Notes: generated from the letters alone by a model not told the origin. A stretch of 64,000 nucleotides of DNA from Cyanobacteriota bacterium (GCA_026389315.1 JAPLIC010000062.1:1-64000); one strand, 5' to 3'. Positions 36,319 through 47,449 are shown, counted from the stretch's first letter. Translations and numbers: made by a program.

Positions 36319-39300
36319 TCAGGCACTGAAGTAGCGGGCACGGCTGTGCAGGGCCACCAGGGCCGTGGTGCTCTGCTCCGGTTCCAGTTGGTCACTTTCA
36401 TCCATGGTCAGACCAATACGCTCGGCCCCCAGCCACTCAAGTTGCTGCCTTGAATCCGCCACGTTGGGACAGGCCGGATAGCCGAAGGAATAGCGGCTGC
36501 CGCGGTAACGCTGGGCCAGGACATCTCTCAGGGCTGATGGTTCTGAAGCGGCAAAGCCCAGCTCGCGGCGGATGCGGGCATGGATCCATTCCGCAAGCGC
36601 TTCGGCCATTTGCACCGCCAGGCCATGGAAGTAGAGATAGTCGCTGTATTGATCCGCCGCGAAAAGCTGCTGGGCGAAGGCTGTCGCCCGCTCTCCCATC
36701 GTCACGGCCTGCATGGGCAGCACATCCGTTGGTGTAAGGGTGCCAGCCTCGCCGGAGGCCAGATCGCGGTAGAAATCGGCGATGCAATAACGATTTCCAC
36801 CCCGCTGGCGCGGCAACAGAAAGCGACCCAGCTCGGGCCCCGCATCGGCGGCAAGGGCACCTGGAGCCATGGCGCTGGGGTCAAAAACCACCACCCCATT
36901 GCCCTGGCGACCACAGGGGAAATAGCCATACACCAATCGGGGAGTGAGCAAAGCCTCTTGTTGAATGCGCTCGATCCAGTGGCTGAGCACCGGTTCGGCC
37001 TTTTCGGCCAGCATCGCTTCATAGTCTTGGCGGCTCTGGTTCTGGGCCTTGCGCAGTTGCCATTGGCCAGCGAAAAGGGCACTGCGATCGAGGTAGGCGA
37101 AAACCCCATCCAGGGGGATGGCGTCTTCCTGCAGCACCTGGGAGCCCCAGAAGGGGGGAGCAAGGGCTGGTTCCTCGGGAACCACTTGCGAGCGCCCATG
37201 GCCTGCCTCAGCCATGTTTGCTTCGGCTTCCACGACAGGGATTGGCCCCTGGAGTTCAGGCTCGGGGGGCGCAGGCTCAGCGGCTAGGGCCCCATCCTGG
37301 TTGTCTTCAAGGGCAAAACCAGCGGGAGCACCGTCAAGAAAGCCCTGTTGGTCATCCCAGCGACCCGCCTGCTTGGCGCCCATCAAGGCATCCATGAAAC
37401 GAAGATCGGCGAAAGCATCGCGTCCGTAGATCACCTGGCCGCGATAGACCGAGCGGCAGTCTCCATGCACAAAGCGAGGGGTGAGGGCCGCACCGCCGAG
37501 AATCACAGGCACGTGGATACCGACTTGATTGAAGGTTTCAAGGTTGTCCTTCATGAAGGCCGTTGATTTGACGAGCAAGCCACTCATGGCAATGCAATCG
37601 GCCTGATGTTTCTGCTGGGCATCCACAATGGCCTCTATGCTTTGTTTGATGCCCAGATTGATAACTTGATAGCCATTGTTAGTAAGGATAATATCAACAA
37701 GATTTTTACCAATATCATGCACATCTCCCTTGACAGTGGCGATTAAAAACTTGCCCTTGCTGTTGGATTGCCCCTCTGTTTTTTCCATGTGGGGCTCTAA
37801 GAAGGCCACCGCCGATTTCATGGTTTCGGCGCTTTGCAGCACGAAGGGCAGTTGCATCTGACCTGAGCCGAACAGCTCGCCGACAACCTTCATGCCGTCC
37901 AGCAAAAACGTATTGATGATTTGCAGGGGTGGGTGGTTGCTGAGCGCTTCGTTCAAGGAGCTTTCAAGCCCAATGCGCTCGCCATCAATGATGTGTTGTT
38001 TGAGGCGTTCCTCCACCGGCAGATCCGCCAAGGAAGGGCCTGAGGCCCTGGCCTCCTTGGCACTGACCCCCTCAAACATGGTGGTGAGTTCAGTGAGAGG
38101 ATCATAGGTGCAGATGGTGGTATCACCATCGTCAAAGCGACGGCGGTCATAAATCAAATCGCGGCAAACCTGTTGCTGTTCGGCGTTGATTTTGTTCAGG
38201 GGAAGGATTTTGGCAGGGCTGACAATGGCTGCATCCATGCCCGCTTGACAGCAATCGTGTAAGAAGACTGAATTTAAGACAATTCGGGCCGCCGCAGATA
38301 GGCCAAAACTGACGTTACTCACCCCTAAGAGCACATGCACCCCGGGCAAGTATTGATGAATTTGCCGAATCGCTTCGATGGTGGCCGCCGCGTTCAAACG
38401 ATCCTCTTCAATCCCGGTGGAGATGGGCAGGGCTAGGGGGTCGTAGAAGATCTCATGGGCAGGAATGCCATACTCCAGGGCATCGCGGTAGGCCCGTTGG
38501 GCGATGGCAAATTTGCGCTCAGCCGTTCGGGCCATGCCTTCTTCATCGATGGTGCCGACGACGACGGCGGCGCCATAAGCGCGGGCCAGCTCAAGCACCT
38601 TGAAGAAGCGTTCATCTCCATCTTCATAGTTGGTTGAATTTAAAATGCATTTACCACCGGCCACCTTGAGACCCGCTTCCATCTTCTGCCACTCGGTGGA
38701 ATCGAGCATCAGGGGCAGATTGACGTTGGTAACAAGGCGACTAACGAGTTCGTGCATATCTTTTTCACCGTCGCGACCGACATAATCAACATTGACATCG
38801 AGGATATGAGCGTTCTCTTTGACCTGGTTGCGGGCGACGCCGACAAGTCCATCCCAATCTTCCTCATTCAACAGGTCTCGCACCTTCTTTGAGCCGCTGG
38901 CGTTGAGGCGCTCGCCGATGATCAGAAAAGAGTTTTCCTGAAAATAGGGGGTAATTCCATAGATGGAGGCCGCCGCCGGTTCATAGTCAAGATGCGGTCT
39001 TTCCTGGCGATGCTCTGGCTTGCGTACCCGGCGGGAGGCGGGGGTGAGGGTACTGGTCAACTCCGAGAGGGCCGCGATGTGGGCCGGCGTAGTGCCGCAG
39101 CAGCCGCCGACGATCTGTACCCCTAAATCCTCAACAAAATGAAGCATTTGCATCTTCATTTCCGTCGGCGTCAGCCTGTAATGAGCAACGCCACCGATAT
39201 TTTCTGGTAAGCCTGCATTGGGGATACAACTGACCACAAAGGGGCTGTGCTGACTGAGGTAGCGCACATGCTCCTTCATCTGCTCAGGCCCCGTGGCGCA

Positions 39301-40017
39301 ATTGAGGCCAAGAACATCGATGGCAAAGGGCTCCAGGATCGCCACCACGGCAGCGATATCAGATCCCACCAACATCGTGCCGGTGGTTTCCATCGTCACC
39401 GACACCATCAAAGGGCAGCGCTGGCCCGTAACCTTGAAAGCCTCCTCAATACCGATCAGGGCCGCCTTGATCTGCAGGACGTCCTGACAGGTTTCCACAA
39501 TCAAAAGATCCACATCTCCAGCAATCAAACCTTCCGCTTGCTCGCGAAAGGAGGCCTTCATTGTGTCGAAATCAATGTGACCCAAGGTTGGCAACTTGGT
39601 GGTGGGACCGATGGAGCCAGCCACGAAGCGGGGCTTCTGGGAAGTGCTGTAAAGATCGGCCATTTCCCGTGCCAATTCGGCAGCGCGTTTGTTGAGGGAA
39701 AAAGCCTGATCCTCAAGACCATATTCAGCCAACACAATCGAAGCCGCCCCAAAGGTATCGGTCTCGATGACATCACAACCGGCCTCTAGAAATTGCCGAT
39801 GCACAGCTTGCACCGCATCGGGTCGGGTTTGCACCAGATTTTCATTGCAACCCTCTAGGGCCGCACCGCCGAAATCATCGGCGTCCAGATTCATCTGCTG
39901 CAGGGAGGTGCCGGTGGCACCGTCAAACACCAGCACGGGGTGGTCCGGACCATGGAGCCTCTCAAGGAAACCGATGCGACGGGAAGTGAGGGTCATTGGG
40001 GGAATGGCAGCCATCAA
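36319..40017 (-). CDS. metH: cobalamin-dependent methionine synthase
   Basis: Transfers methyl from 5-methyl-THF to homocysteine via B12. 1232 residues with the four modules. The homocysteine domain has zinc Cys in [11 protein letters not shown]. The folate domain has [16 protein letters not shown] and [17 protein letters not shown]. The cap and B12 domain carry [21 protein letters not shown] with the axial His, and [10 protein letters not shown]. The C-terminal reactivation domain (SAM) ends with [14 protein letters not shown] [19 protein letters not shown]. It overlaps ilvE by 4 nt. Confidence 0.98.
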   Translation of the reverse strand: MMAAIPPMTLTSRRIGFLERLHGPDHPVLVFDGATGTSLQQMNLDADDFGGAALEGCNENLVQTRPDAVQAVHRQFLEAGCDVIETDTFGAASIVLAEYGLEDQAFSLNKRAAELAREMADLYSTSQKPRFVAGSIGPTTKLPTLGHIDFDTMKASFREQAEGLIAGDVDLLIVETCQDVLQIKAALIGIEEAFKVTGQRCPLMVSVTMETTGTMLVGSDIAAVVAILEPFAIDVLGLNCATGPEQMKEHVRYLSQHSPFVVSCIPNAGLPENIGGVAHYRLTPTEMKMQMLHFVEDLGVQIVGGCCGTTPAHIAALSELTSTLTPASRRVRKPEHRQERPHLDYEPAAASIYGITPYFQENSFLIIGERLNASGSKKVRDLLNEEDWDGLVGVARNQVKENAHILDVNVDYVGRDGEKDMHELVSRLVTNVNLPLMLDSTEWQKMEAGLKVAGGKCILNSTNYEDGDERFFKVLELARAYGAAVVVGTIDEEGMARTAERKFAIAQRAYRDALEYGIPAHEIFYDPLALPISTGIEEDRLNAAATIEAIRQIHQYLPGVHVLLGVSNVSFGLSAAARIVLNSVFLHDCCQAGMDAAIVSPAKILPLNKINAEQQQVCRDLIYDRRRFDDGDTTICTYDPLTELTTMFEGVSAKEARASGPSLADLPVEERLKQHIIDGERIGLESSLNEALSNHPPLQIINTFLLDGMKVVGELFGSGQMQLPFVLQSAETMKSAVAFLEPHMEKTEGQSNSKGKFLIATVKGDVHDIGKNLVDIILTNNGYQVINLGIKQSIEAIVDAQQKHQADCIAMSGLLVKSTAFMKDNLETFNQVGIHVPVILGGAALTPRFVHGDCRSVYRGQVIYGRDAFADLRFMDALMGAKQAGRWDDQQGFLDGAPAGFALEDNQDGALAAEPAPPEPELQGPIPVVEAEANMAEAGHGRSQVVPEEPALAPPFWGSQVLQEDAIPLDGVFAYLDRSALFAGQWQLRKAQNQSRQDYEAMLAEKAEPVLSHWIERIQQEALLTPRLVYGYFPCGRQGNGVVVFDPSAMAPGALAADAGPELGRFLLPRQRGGNRYCIADFYRDLASGEAGTLTPTDVLPMQAVTMGERATAFAQQLFAADQYSDYLYFHGLAVQMAEALAEWIHARIRRELGFAASEPSALRDVLAQRYRGSRYSFGYPACPNVADSRQQLEWLGAERIGLTMDESDQLEPEQSTTALVALHSRARYFSA

Positions 40018-40931
40018 TCCTGGACACGTATCCTGGTGACCCAGTGGTCATACTCGGGATCGCGCCCTTCTGTGATCGCCGTCATCCGATCCCGCAACCG
40101 ATCCATAATTGGACGCTGGCTGGGCAACAGCGTGGTTTCCAGCTGGCGCACGGGGGTGATGCGGGCCGCCGTACCGGTGAGAAAGACCTCATCAGCAATG
40201 AACAGCTCCGTCTTGTCCACGGCCCGTTCTTGAACAGGAATGCCCATGGTTGTGGCCATCTCGATGATGCTGGCCCGGGTGATTCCCTCCAGGATGTCCT
40301 GATCGACGCCGGGGGTGATCAGAACCCCATCGCGGACCAAAAAGAGATTCATGCCACTGGCTTCGCTCACCTTGCCCCGGCTGTTGAGCAACAGGGCCTC
40401 CTCGAAACCGCTTTTGACCGCTTCTGTCTTGGCCAGGGAGCTGGTGATGTAGGCCCCACTGATCTTGCCACGCAGGGGCAGGGAGCGGTCCTCCTGACGG
40501 CACCAGCTACTGATGCGACAGCTGACCCCGTCTGGGGAGAGAAAATTGCCCATCTCGATTCCGTAAATCAGGAAGTCGGTCTCCACATCATGGAGACGGG
40601 GGGAAATACCGAGGCAACTAGTATAAACAAAGGGACGTAGGTAGAAAGGTTTCTTAGGTTTATTTGCCTTCAAAAAAGCATCAATCGCCCCGTGGACTGT
40701 TTCCTCACTCAGTTCGGTCAGCAGCAGCTTGGCGCTCTGGCTGAGACGGCGGGCATGGCGGTCGGCGCGGAACAGCAGCACCTCAGCGGGATCGTTTGGA
40801 TTCGGCAGTCCGCGCATGCCACCGAAAGCCCCGGTGCCGTAGTGAAGGGCGTGGGTGGCCACCGAAATCGTGGCTTCCTCGAAGGGAACACAGGTGCCAC
40901 CGAACCAGGCATAGGGGAGGAACTGATACAT
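40014..40931 (-). CDS. ilvE: branched-chain amino acid aminotransferase
   Basis: PLP enzyme, fold type IV, catalysing the last step for Val, Leu and Ile. ATG 40931 gives 305 residues ([41 protein letters not shown]). The PLP Lys is in [63 protein letters not shown] is typical. The stop overlaps the metH start, and it is divergent from cobN. Confidence 0.96.
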   Translation of the reverse strand: MYQFLPYAWFGGTCVPFEEATISVATHALHYGTGAFGGMRGLPNPNDPAEVLLFRADRHARRLSQSAKLLLTELSEETVHGAIDAFLKANKPKKPFYLRPFVYTSCLGISPRLHDVETDFLIYGIEMGNFLSPDGVSCRISSWCRQEDRSLPLRGKISGAYITSSLAKTEAVKSGFEEALLLNSRGKVSEASGMNLFLVRDGVLITPGVDQDILEGITRASIIEMATTMGIPVQERAVDKTELFIADEVFLTGTAARITPVRQLETTLLPSQRPIMDRLRDRMTAITEGRDPEYDHWVTRIRVQD

Positions 40932-40984
40932 GGCACGGAGAAACGATCGTTCGATCTTCTCATCGCGCACTGCAAGATGGGGTC

Positions 40985-43900
40985 ATGCATCGCCTTGCCG
41001 CTGTCCCTGGGGACTTCTCCGCCACTCCCGAACTGGGGGGGTTGATCGAACAGCCCCCAGCTCCCGTGGTCTTTCTGAGCAGTGCCGCCACGGACCTGGC
41101 GGCCCTCGATAGCCTGCTGGCGGCCGAACCCGAGTGGCTCCCTGGGGAGATGCGGGCCCTGCCTTTAGCGGCCCTCAGCCACCCGGCCGCCATCGACCAT
41201 TACGTCGGCCGCAGTCTCTCAAGCACCCAGCTCGTGGCCGTGAGGCTGCTGGGCGGCCGGGGTCACTGGAGCTATGGCCTCGAACGCCTGCAACGCTGGG
41301 CCGCCCAGCAGGGCCGAGGCCGCTGCCGCCATCTGTTGGTTATGGCGGGCACAGCGGAACAGGAGCAGGAGCTGGCGGCCCTCGGTACCTTGCCGTTGTC
41401 CCTGGCCCTGGCCTTGGGCCGCTGTTGGCGTGAGGGGGGACCGGCGAATCTGCGCCAGGTCCTGTCCTGCTGGAACGACCTGTTGGCCGGTAAGCAGCCG
41501 GCAGTACCCCTGGCCATCCCGAGCAACGACCCAGAGCGCCACGATTGGCAACAAGAGGACGGGCCCCGGGTGGGGGTGCTGATGTATCGCTCCCTGTTGC
41601 AGGCGGGCGACCTGGCCTTCATGGGGGCGACCTTGCAGGCCCTGCGCCAGCAGGGGCTGGCACCCCGGGCGCTATGGGTGAGCAGCCTGCGGGAACCGGC
41701 CGTGCAGCAGGGGGTTGCGGATTGGTTCGGCCATGAAGGGGTCGAGGCGGTGCTCTGCGCCACGGGCTTTGCTTCGGTGCGCTTTGAGGAGGCAGGGTTG
41801 GGGGCACCCCTGTGGGAGAAGTTGGGGGTGCCGGTATTGCAGGTGCTCTCGAACACCCGCCCTCGTCAGAGTTGGCAGGACAGCAGCATTGGCCTGGGTC
41901 CCCTGGACCTGAGCCTGCAGGTGGCCTTGCCCGAACTGGATGGCCGCATCATCACCCGCGTGGGGGCGTTCAAAGAAACGGCCGGCAGCAGCCGCCGCTT
42001 GGTGACGGCATTGCAACGGCTCTGCCCCGATGGGGAACGGCTGGCCTGGATCGCCCAACTCACCAGCGCCTGGGTGAAGTTGCGCCAGACCCCCGTGGCG
42101 CAGCGCCGGTTGGCCCTGGTGCTGGCCAATTACCCCAATCGCAACGGGCGCCTGGCCAATGGGGTTGGCCTGGACACCCCAGCCAGTACGGCCCTGATGC
42201 TGGGCTGGCTGGCTGAAGCCGGCTACGACCTGGGCGATCCCCGGGCGCTCCCCCCCGATGGGGCGGCCCTGATGGCAAGGCTGCTGGCCGGCCGCAGCAA
42301 CGATCCGGAAAGCGACCACAGGCCGGCCCTGGACCATCTCCCCCTGGCAACTTACGCAAGCTGGTATGAAGCCCTGCCCGCGGCGGGACGCCAAAGCCTG
42401 GAGGCCGTCTGGGGGCCTCCCCAGCACGATCGGGACTTGGAACAGCGGCCCAGCGGCCCCGCCTTCCCGATCCGGGGAATCGCCTGCGGATCGGTGCTGG
42501 TGTTGATCCAGCCGGAAAGGGGCTACGACCGCGATCCCAGCCTCAGTTACCACAGCCCCGATCTGCCGCCCACCCACGCCTACCTGGCCCACTACCTATG
42601 GATGCGCCAGAGCCACGGCAGCCAGGTCGTGGTGCATGTGGGCAAGCACGGCAATCTCGAATGGCTGCCGGGCAAGGGTCTGGGGCTCTCTAGGGACTGC
42701 TTCCCGGAATGGGCCCTGGGCCCCATGCCCCACATCTATCCCTTCATCGTCAACGATCCAGGCGAGGGCAGCCAGGCCAAACGCCGCGCCCAAGCGGTGA
42801 TCCTCGACCATCTCACCCCGCCCCTGGGCCGGGCCGGCCTCCATGGCGGCCTCCAGGAGCTGGAGGCGCTGCTGGATGAGTATTGGCAGGCGACCCAGCT
42901 GGGGGGTGAGCGCGTTGACCGGCTTCGCAGCTTGTTGGCCGAGCGGATGGAAGGGATGGCGTTGCCCCTGGGAACTGACGAGGGTTTGGAAGAGCGACTG
43001 GCAGCGGCAGATGGTTACCTCTGCGAACTCAAGGAAGCCCAGATTCGCCTGGGACTCCATGTCTATGGCTGTCTGCCGGAGCAGGAGCGCCTGGCGGAAC
43101 TGTTGCTTTGTCTAGCGCGGGCTCCCCAGGCCGGCACTCCTGGCCTGACCCAGGCCCTGGCCCGGGATCTGGGATTGGATCTCGACCCCTGGAGCGATCC
43201 GGAAGAGCAGCGGCTGGGTCCAGCCGACGCTGAGCGCTGGGCCCAGCTGGCCCTGGCCTCCCCCCAGCTGTCCGGCCCATCTGCAGTGGGGACGGTGCGG
43301 TGCGTCGGTGATGTGGTGGCTTGGTTGGAGGCCTGGGCCCTGGATCTGGTGCGCCATGAGTTGGATCTCAAAGGGTTGAGGGCGGCGGTACCAGTTGCGG
43401 ATCCCAGCGAAACCCCGGTCCGTCGGGGTCCTGGGGGCTGTAGCGAGCGGGCTTTGGAGCACTTGCGCGAGCAACTCCTGCCGCGCTTGCTGGCCTGCGC
43501 CGAGGCCGAGCGCCATGCCTTTCTGCACGCCATCGGGGGCGGCCGCATCGCCGCAGGCCCCTCCGGTGCTCCCACCCGCGGGCGCCCCGATGTTCTGCCT
43601 ACAGGTCGGAACTTCTACAGCGTCGACCTCCGCGGTCTGCCCACGGAAGCCGCCTGGGATCTGGGTCGCCGCAGTGCCGAATTGCTGCTGGAACTGCACC
43701 GCCAGGAGGAGGGCGAAGATCTGCGCGTGCTGGTGTTGTCGGTATGGGGCACGGCCACGATGCGCAATGGCGGCGAAGACATCGCCCAGGCCCTGGCCCT
43801 GATGGGGGTGCGACCCGTGTGGGATGGCCCCAGCCGCCGCCTGGTGGATCTGGAGGTGATTCCACTGTCCCTGTTGGAGCGCCCCCGGGTTGATGTGACC

Positions 43901-44779
43901 CTGCGCATCTCCGGTCTGTTTCGGGATGCTTTTCCCCAGCTGGTGCGCTGGGTGAACACCGCCTGCCAGCTGGTGGCGAACCTCAACGAGCAGGAGGCTG
44001 ACAATCCCCTGGCCGCTGCCGCCAGGCGCGAGGGCCATGCCTCCCGGGTCTTCGGTTCGGCTCCCGGGGCCTATGGCGCGGGCCTGCAGGGGTTAATCGA
44101 TAGCGGCCACTGGGAGAATCGCGGCGATCTGGGAGAAGCTTTTCTTGCTTGGAGCAGCTGGCGCTACGACAGCGAGGCGGGCAGCGAAGGGGGACTTGCG
44201 GCCGCCGGCGATCGCCAGGGACTGGAGCAGCGACTCGCCACGGTGCAGGTGGTGCTCCACAACCAGGACAACCGCGAGCACGACCTGCTCGATTCGGATG
44301 ATTACTACCAGTTCCAGGGGGGCCTGAGCGCCGCCGTCGAACGGCTGCAGGGGCATGCCCCGTCCCTGTGGTTTGGGGACCATTCCCGCCAGAGCCGGCC
44401 GCGCCTGCACCGCATCGAGAAGGAGTTTGACAAGGTATTGCGTTCACGGTTGCTCAATCCCCGCTGGATCGAGGCCATGGCCACCCATGGCTACAAGGGC
44501 GGCTTCGAGATGGCCGCCAGCCTTGACTATCTCTTCGCTTACGGCGCCAGCACCGGTCGGGTGCCCCAGTGGAGCTACGGGGCCCTCTGCGACACCTGGC
44601 TGGCGTCCCAGCCGGTGCTCGACTTCTTGCGTGACTCCAATCCCTGGGCCCTGCGGGACATGGCCGAGCGGTTACTGGAAGCCCATCATCGCCAGCTCTG
44701 GACAGTGGCAAAGCCAAGCCAACTGAAGCACCTGCGCGAGCTGGTGCTCCAGAGCGAGGCCTGGATCGAGACGCGCTGA
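40985..44779 (+). CDS. cobN: cobaltochelatase subunit CobN
   Basis: Large subunit that inserts cobalt into the corrin ring. ATG 40985 gives 1264 residues; the track upstream is antisense to ilvE. Family motifs include VVVHVGKHGNLEWLPGKGLGLS, GPMPHIYPFIVNDPGEGSQAKRR, PTGRNFYSVDLRGLPTEAAW, VWGTATMRNGGEDIAQALALMGVRP and HNQDNREHDLLDSDDYYQFQGG. The SRLLNPRWIEAMATHGYKG end is typical of the CobN/ChlH superfamily; HNQDNREHD and overall context favour CobN over ChlH. Confidence 0.94.
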   Translation: MHRLAAVPGDFSATPELGGLIEQPPAPVVFLSSAATDLAALDSLLAAEPEWLPGEMRALPLAALSHPAAIDHYVGRSLSSTQLVAVRLLGGRGHWSYGLERLQRWAAQQGRGRCRHLLVMAGTAEQEQELAALGTLPLSLALALGRCWREGGPANLRQVLSCWNDLLAGKQPAVPLAIPSNDPERHDWQQEDGPRVGVLMYRSLLQAGDLAFMGATLQALRQQGLAPRALWVSSLREPAVQQGVADWFGHEGVEAVLCATGFASVRFEEAGLGAPLWEKLGVPVLQVLSNTRPRQSWQDSSIGLGPLDLSLQVALPELDGRIITRVGAFKETAGSSRRLVTALQRLCPDGERLAWIAQLTSAWVKLRQTPVAQRRLALVLANYPNRNGRLANGVGLDTPASTALMLGWLAEAGYDLGDPRALPPDGAALMARLLAGRSNDPESDHRPALDHLPLATYASWYEALPAAGRQSLEAVWGPPQHDRDLEQRPSGPAFPIRGIACGSVLVLIQPERGYDRDPSLSYHSPDLPPTHAYLAHYLWMRQSHGSQVVVHVGKHGNLEWLPGKGLGLSRDCFPEWALGPMPHIYPFIVNDPGEGSQAKRRAQAVILDHLTPPLGRAGLHGGLQELEALLDEYWQATQLGGERVDRLRSLLAERMEGMALPLGTDEGLEERLAAADGYLCELKEAQIRLGLHVYGCLPEQERLAELLLCLARAPQAGTPGLTQALARDLGLDLDPWSDPEEQRLGPADAERWAQLALASPQLSGPSAVGTVRCVGDVVAWLEAWALDLVRHELDLKGLRAAVPVADPSETPVRRGPGGCSERALEHLREQLLPRLLACAEAERHAFLHAIGGGRIAAGPSGAPTRGRPDVLPTGRNFYSVDLRGLPTEAAWDLGRRSAELLLELHRQEEGEDLRVLVLSVWGTATMRNGGEDIAQALALMGVRPVWDGPSRRLVDLEVIPLSLLERPRVDVTLRISGLFRDAFPQLVRWVNTACQLVANLNEQEADNPLAAAARREGHASRVFGSAPGAYGAGLQGLIDSGHWENRGDLGEAFLAWSSWRYDSEAGSEGGLAAAGDRQGLEQRLATVQVVLHNQDNREHDLLDSDDYYQFQGGLSAAVERLQGHAPSLWFGDHSRQSRPRLHRIEKEFDKVLRSRLLNPRWIEAMATHGYKGGFEMAASLDYLFAYGASTGRVPQWSYGALCDTWLASQPVLDFLRDSNPWALRDMAERLLEAHHRQLWTVAKPSQLKHLRELVLQSEAWIETR

Positions 44780-44792
44780 GGGGGGGCGACGT

Positions 44793-45335
44793 TCAGCTGT
44801 TGAGGTCCCGGGCCATCGCCTTGAACGGGTCGATGGCACCGGCCCTGGCGGCAGCACCGCTGGGGGCCGGGGTGGATTCGGCATTTTCGCTGGCATCACG
44901 GGCAGCGGCGCCACCGGGCGTATTGACCGCCAGGGCGGAACCCTTGAGCTTCTGGGCCAGCTGGGAGCTGGTCATCTGCTGGGCAAACGTCTTCTTCACC
45001 GGCTTGGGGACCCCAGCCGTAAGGGAGACTTCGATTGTTTCCTCCAGGGGAGTACCGGCCAGGCCGGGGGTCATCTTCTGGAGATTGGCCTCCATTGAGG
45101 CGACCTCAGCCACCATCTCCTTGGTACCGGGGCTGTCGGCGTTGCCGGGGAAGGTGCGGCGGATGGTGTTGGAGCGGCGCATGAATTTGACATCGCCCAG
45201 GCCGCTGGAGGAATCGGCATCCAGGAAAAAGGCGTTGTCCGTTTTGGAGGGGTTGGCTTCGGCTGCGGTTGCCGCCACCTTGGCCGCGTTGTCGGAGGAT
45301 TGGCCCAGGCCGCGAAGGCGATCGAACAGACCCAT
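44793..45335 (-). CDS. conserved hypothetical protein
   Basis: 180 residues from ATG 45335 (MGLFDRLRGLGQSSD). It is soluble, with a distinctive central stretch DSSSGLGDVKFMRRSNTIRRTFPG followed by helices and an Ala-rich tail. The end DPFKAMARDLNS is helical. It looks like a conserved picocyanobacterial protein. I do not recognise its function. Convergent with cobN and downstream of the PHP gene. Confidence 0.7.
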   Translation of the reverse strand: MGLFDRLRGLGQSSDNAAKVAATAAEANPSKTDNAFFLDADSSSGLGDVKFMRRSNTIRRTFPGNADSPGTKEMVAEVASMEANLQKMTPGLAGTPLEETIEVSLTAGVPKPVKKTFAQQMTSSQLAQKLKGSALAVNTPGGAAARDASENAESTPAPSGAAARAGAIDPFKAMARDLNS

Positions 45336-45364
45336 CGAATCAGAGAGGAATGTGTGAGCGAACC

Positions 45365-46030
45365 CTAGCGGCCCCGAAGCTCCACTCCATGGGTATCCGT
45401 ACCGCAACTGGGCAAAAGGCCACGCTTGTTGAGATCGGCGGCGATCGCATCACAGACCAATGGGGTCGGGCTCCAAACCCCCTGCATATCGTAGTCGTAC
45501 CAGGCCTCTGCCCCATCAAAACCAAGTTTGGCGGCGGCAGCGATCAGCCGTTGGTGGGGTAATCGATAGCGGGCCGGGTGGGCCAGCAGGGCCAGACCGC
45601 CCGAAGCCCGGATGGCCGCCACCACCGCCTCGGCCCTCAGATCAGGACCCACGGTGGCGGCCCGTTGCAAATAAGGCGCCAGGGGGGCGTGGTCAGCCCG
45701 GAAGCCCAGGGCCAGCACGTGAACCAGGCAACCCTCCAGGAGGCAACTGATCTCGACGCCGCGCCAGAACTCAGGCACCGGTTCGCCTGCTTGGGCCAGG
45801 TCCGCCAGGGTGGCCACGATTTCTGCGTGGGCCTCGATGCTGTGGTGATCGGTGACGGCAAAGTGGCGCAGGCCGAGGTGGGCCGCCTGACGGGCCAGCT
45901 CGCCGGGGTGGAGGGAGCCGTCGCTGTAGGTGGTGTGGCAATGGAAATTGAACTGTCCCGGGCAGCTCTGGGGCGTGACCTGGCCCAGCACGGCGGCCAG
46001 GGGGTGGGCCAGGGCTTCAGGCCGCAGCAC
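45365..46030 (-). CDS. PHP-domain metal-dependent phosphoesterase
   Basis: GTG 46030 gives 221 residues. PHP motifs: FNFHCHTTYSDGSLHPGELARQA, AVTDHHSIEAHAEIV, GVEISCLLEGCLVHVLALGF and the late LAHPARYRLPHQRL and SCGTDTHG. All expected His/Asp/Glu metal ligands are visible, so it is probably active. Related proteins include 3',5'-nucleotide phosphatases and RNase AM-like enzymes; the substrate is unknown. It overlaps hemJ by 14 nt. Confidence 0.9.
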   Translation of the reverse strand: MLRPEALAHPLAAVLGQVTPQSCPGQFNFHCHTTYSDGSLHPGELARQAAHLGLRHFAVTDHHSIEAHAEIVATLADLAQAGEPVPEFWRGVEISCLLEGCLVHVLALGFRADHAPLAPYLQRAATVGPDLRAEAVVAAIRASGGLALLAHPARYRLPHQRLIAAAAKLGFDGAEAWYDYDMQGVWSPTPLVCDAIAADLNKRGLLPSCGTDTHGVELRGR

Positions 46031-46727
46031 CGCCCACCTCCTGGCTGGCCAGCCGCTCGGCCCGCAACCGCCGCCAACGGGCATAAAACTGAATCGAGGC
46101 TGCCATGGCCACGATCAAGGCCACGAGAAACCAGGTGGCCGCTCCGGTGGGGAACTGCTGCTTGAACACCACCAACATCACGGCGATCACCAGCAGCAGG
46201 GTGGGGAGTTCGTTGAGGGCCCTGAGTTGGCGGGCACCCCAGCGGCAGGTGCCCCGCTGCAGTTGGCCCATGATTTGATAACACAAGCCGTGATAGGCCA
46301 CCAACAGGGCGACAACAGCCAGCTTGGCGTGCATCCAACTTTGGTGGAGCCAGGCGGGTTCCACACTCACCAGGCCGATTGCCATCGTGACTGCCAATAC
46401 CATTCCTGGTGTGGTGATGATGTTCGCCAGACGCCGTTCCATCAGCCCGTATTGAGTTTCGAAGGCCTCCCTGAGCGGCGCTTCTAGAGATTCGGCTTCG
46501 CGGTGATAGATGAACAGGCGAACCAAATAAAAAAGCCCTGCGAACCAGACGACCACCCCGACCAGATGCAGGGTCTTGAACCAGAGGTAGGCCGAAGGCG
46601 GCCAGTTGATGGCCAGCAGGGTGGGGGTGAAGGGTACGGAAGAAATCAGGAGGGCAGGCGTCACGACCCAGAAAGAAGGCTTGTTGAGGCTAGGCGTCCC
46701 TAGCCACCTGCCGCCTTCTCCTGGCAT
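46017..46727 (-). CDS. hemJ: protoporphyrinogen IX oxidase HemJ
   Basis: Membrane enzyme oxidising protoporphyrinogen IX to protoporphyrin IX for heme and chlorophyll. The HemJ core starts at YLWFKTLHLVGVVVWFAGLFYLVRLFIYH, with the conserved His, then FETQYGLMERRLANIITTPGM and WLHQSWMHAKLAVVALLVAYH, then LRALNELPTLLLVIAVMLVVF. The N-terminus as drawn (ATG 46727) is ~45 residues longer than typical, so a GTG near 46664 is a plausible start. It overlaps the PHP gene. Confidence 0.92.
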   Translation of the reverse strand: MPGEGGRWLGTPSLNKPSFWVVTPALLISSVPFTPTLLAINWPPSAYLWFKTLHLVGVVVWFAGLFYLVRLFIYHREAESLEAPLREAFETQYGLMERRLANIITTPGMVLAVTMAIGLVSVEPAWLHQSWMHAKLAVVALLVAYHGLCYQIMGQLQRGTCRWGARQLRALNELPTLLLVIAVMLVVFKQQFPTGAATWFLVALIVAMAASIQFYARWRRLRAERLASQEVGGAAA

Positions 46728-46733
46728 TCAACC

Positions 46734-46919
46734 CTAGGAGTGCTGGCGGAGAACCTCCGTGCAGCTTGTGATGCATTCACCATCGTCGAGGGAGCAGGTG
46801 GTGATGCATTCGAAATAGACTTCTATCGGATCGATGTTGTTGCCGACGGCTTCGACGTCGGCAGAAGGCCGATCGGAGATCGGGCCATCGCTTGTGGGAA
46901 CGGAGATCCAACTGTTCAT
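46734..46919 (-). CDS. small Cys-containing conserved protein
   Basis: 61 residues from ATG 46919 (MNSWISVPTSDGPISDRPSADV). Two similar Cys motifs, ECITTC and ECITSC, are joined by SLDDG and end in TEVLRQHS. The pattern resembles a small picocyanobacterial conserved protein; the Cys pairs could bind metal or form a disulfide. An upstream ATG at 46973 would extend it to 79 residues. Function unknown. Two strong palindromes lie just upstream. Confidence 0.65.
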   Translation of the reverse strand: MNSWISVPTSDGPISDRPSADVEAVGNNIDPIEVYFECITTCSLDDGECITSCTEVLRQHS

Positions 46920-46978
46920 GGCATCGCCTTGGTGTGGTGGCTCAACCGTAAACTGATTCGTGTGGGAATCCAAACAGA

Positions 46979-47014
46979 ATGAGCAACATTGCTCATGTAT
47001 GTGTTTCGAAACAC
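46979..47014. promoter_or_regulatory. two adjacent palindromes upstream of small Cys protein gene
   Basis: ATGAGCAACATTGCTCAT at 46979-46996 is an 8+8 inverted repeat with a 2-nt centre. GTGTTTCGAAACAC at 47001-47014 is a perfect 14-nt palindrome. They are 4 nt apart and lie in the intergenic space between two divergent genes, so they look like operator sites for dimeric regulators, although stem-loops in RNA are also possible. Confidence 0.5.
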
Positions 47015-47162
47015 GAAGCGGGGTCTGGTCTCCCCAGTCATACCCTGAATCCCCAGCTTGCCCCTACGAATCCTACGGATCCCCGACTGGGACCATCCTG
47101 AACACCGCCCTGGCCAGGGGGGAGATTTTCAGTCAGATTCCTGCCATGCAACCGATCGCTGA

Positions 47163-47447
47163 ATGATGACTCGATCTTCTCTGCCGATGGCGATCCGCGG
47201 TTTGCGCCATTGGTTTGCCGAAGTTCTGAAGGGATGGGTCCTGGTCGTCACACCTGAAGATCCACCCCTTCCCTCTCTGCCAGACGCCAGCCAGCCCCCC
47301 CCCCAACCTGGACTCCTGGAAACCAGGGAAACCGGGCCAAGGGCGGCTCTACTCTGTTTCTGTCCGATCAGCCTTTCGGATCGGGGCTTTCGGGGAGTGA
47401 CGGTGCCGGGGCCAGTGGCGGCTTCCCAGCTCTGCGGGAGCCTTTGA
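47163..47447 (+). CDS. hypothetical protein, uncertain
   Basis: 94 residues. The N-terminal part could form an amphipathic helix (SLPMAIRGLRHWFAEVLKGWVLVV), followed by a Pro-rich stretch (ITPEDPPLPSLPDASQ-like) and a Cys-containing end. Its stop is 2 nt before the ATG of the next gene, which supports co-transcription. Composition is weak, and it may be spurious. Confidence 0.35.
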   Translation: MMTRSSLPMAIRGLRHWFAEVLKGWVLVVTPEDPPLPSLPDASQPPPQPGLLETRETGPRAALLCFCPISLSDRGFRGVTVPGPVAASQLCGSL

Positions 47448-47449
47448 CC

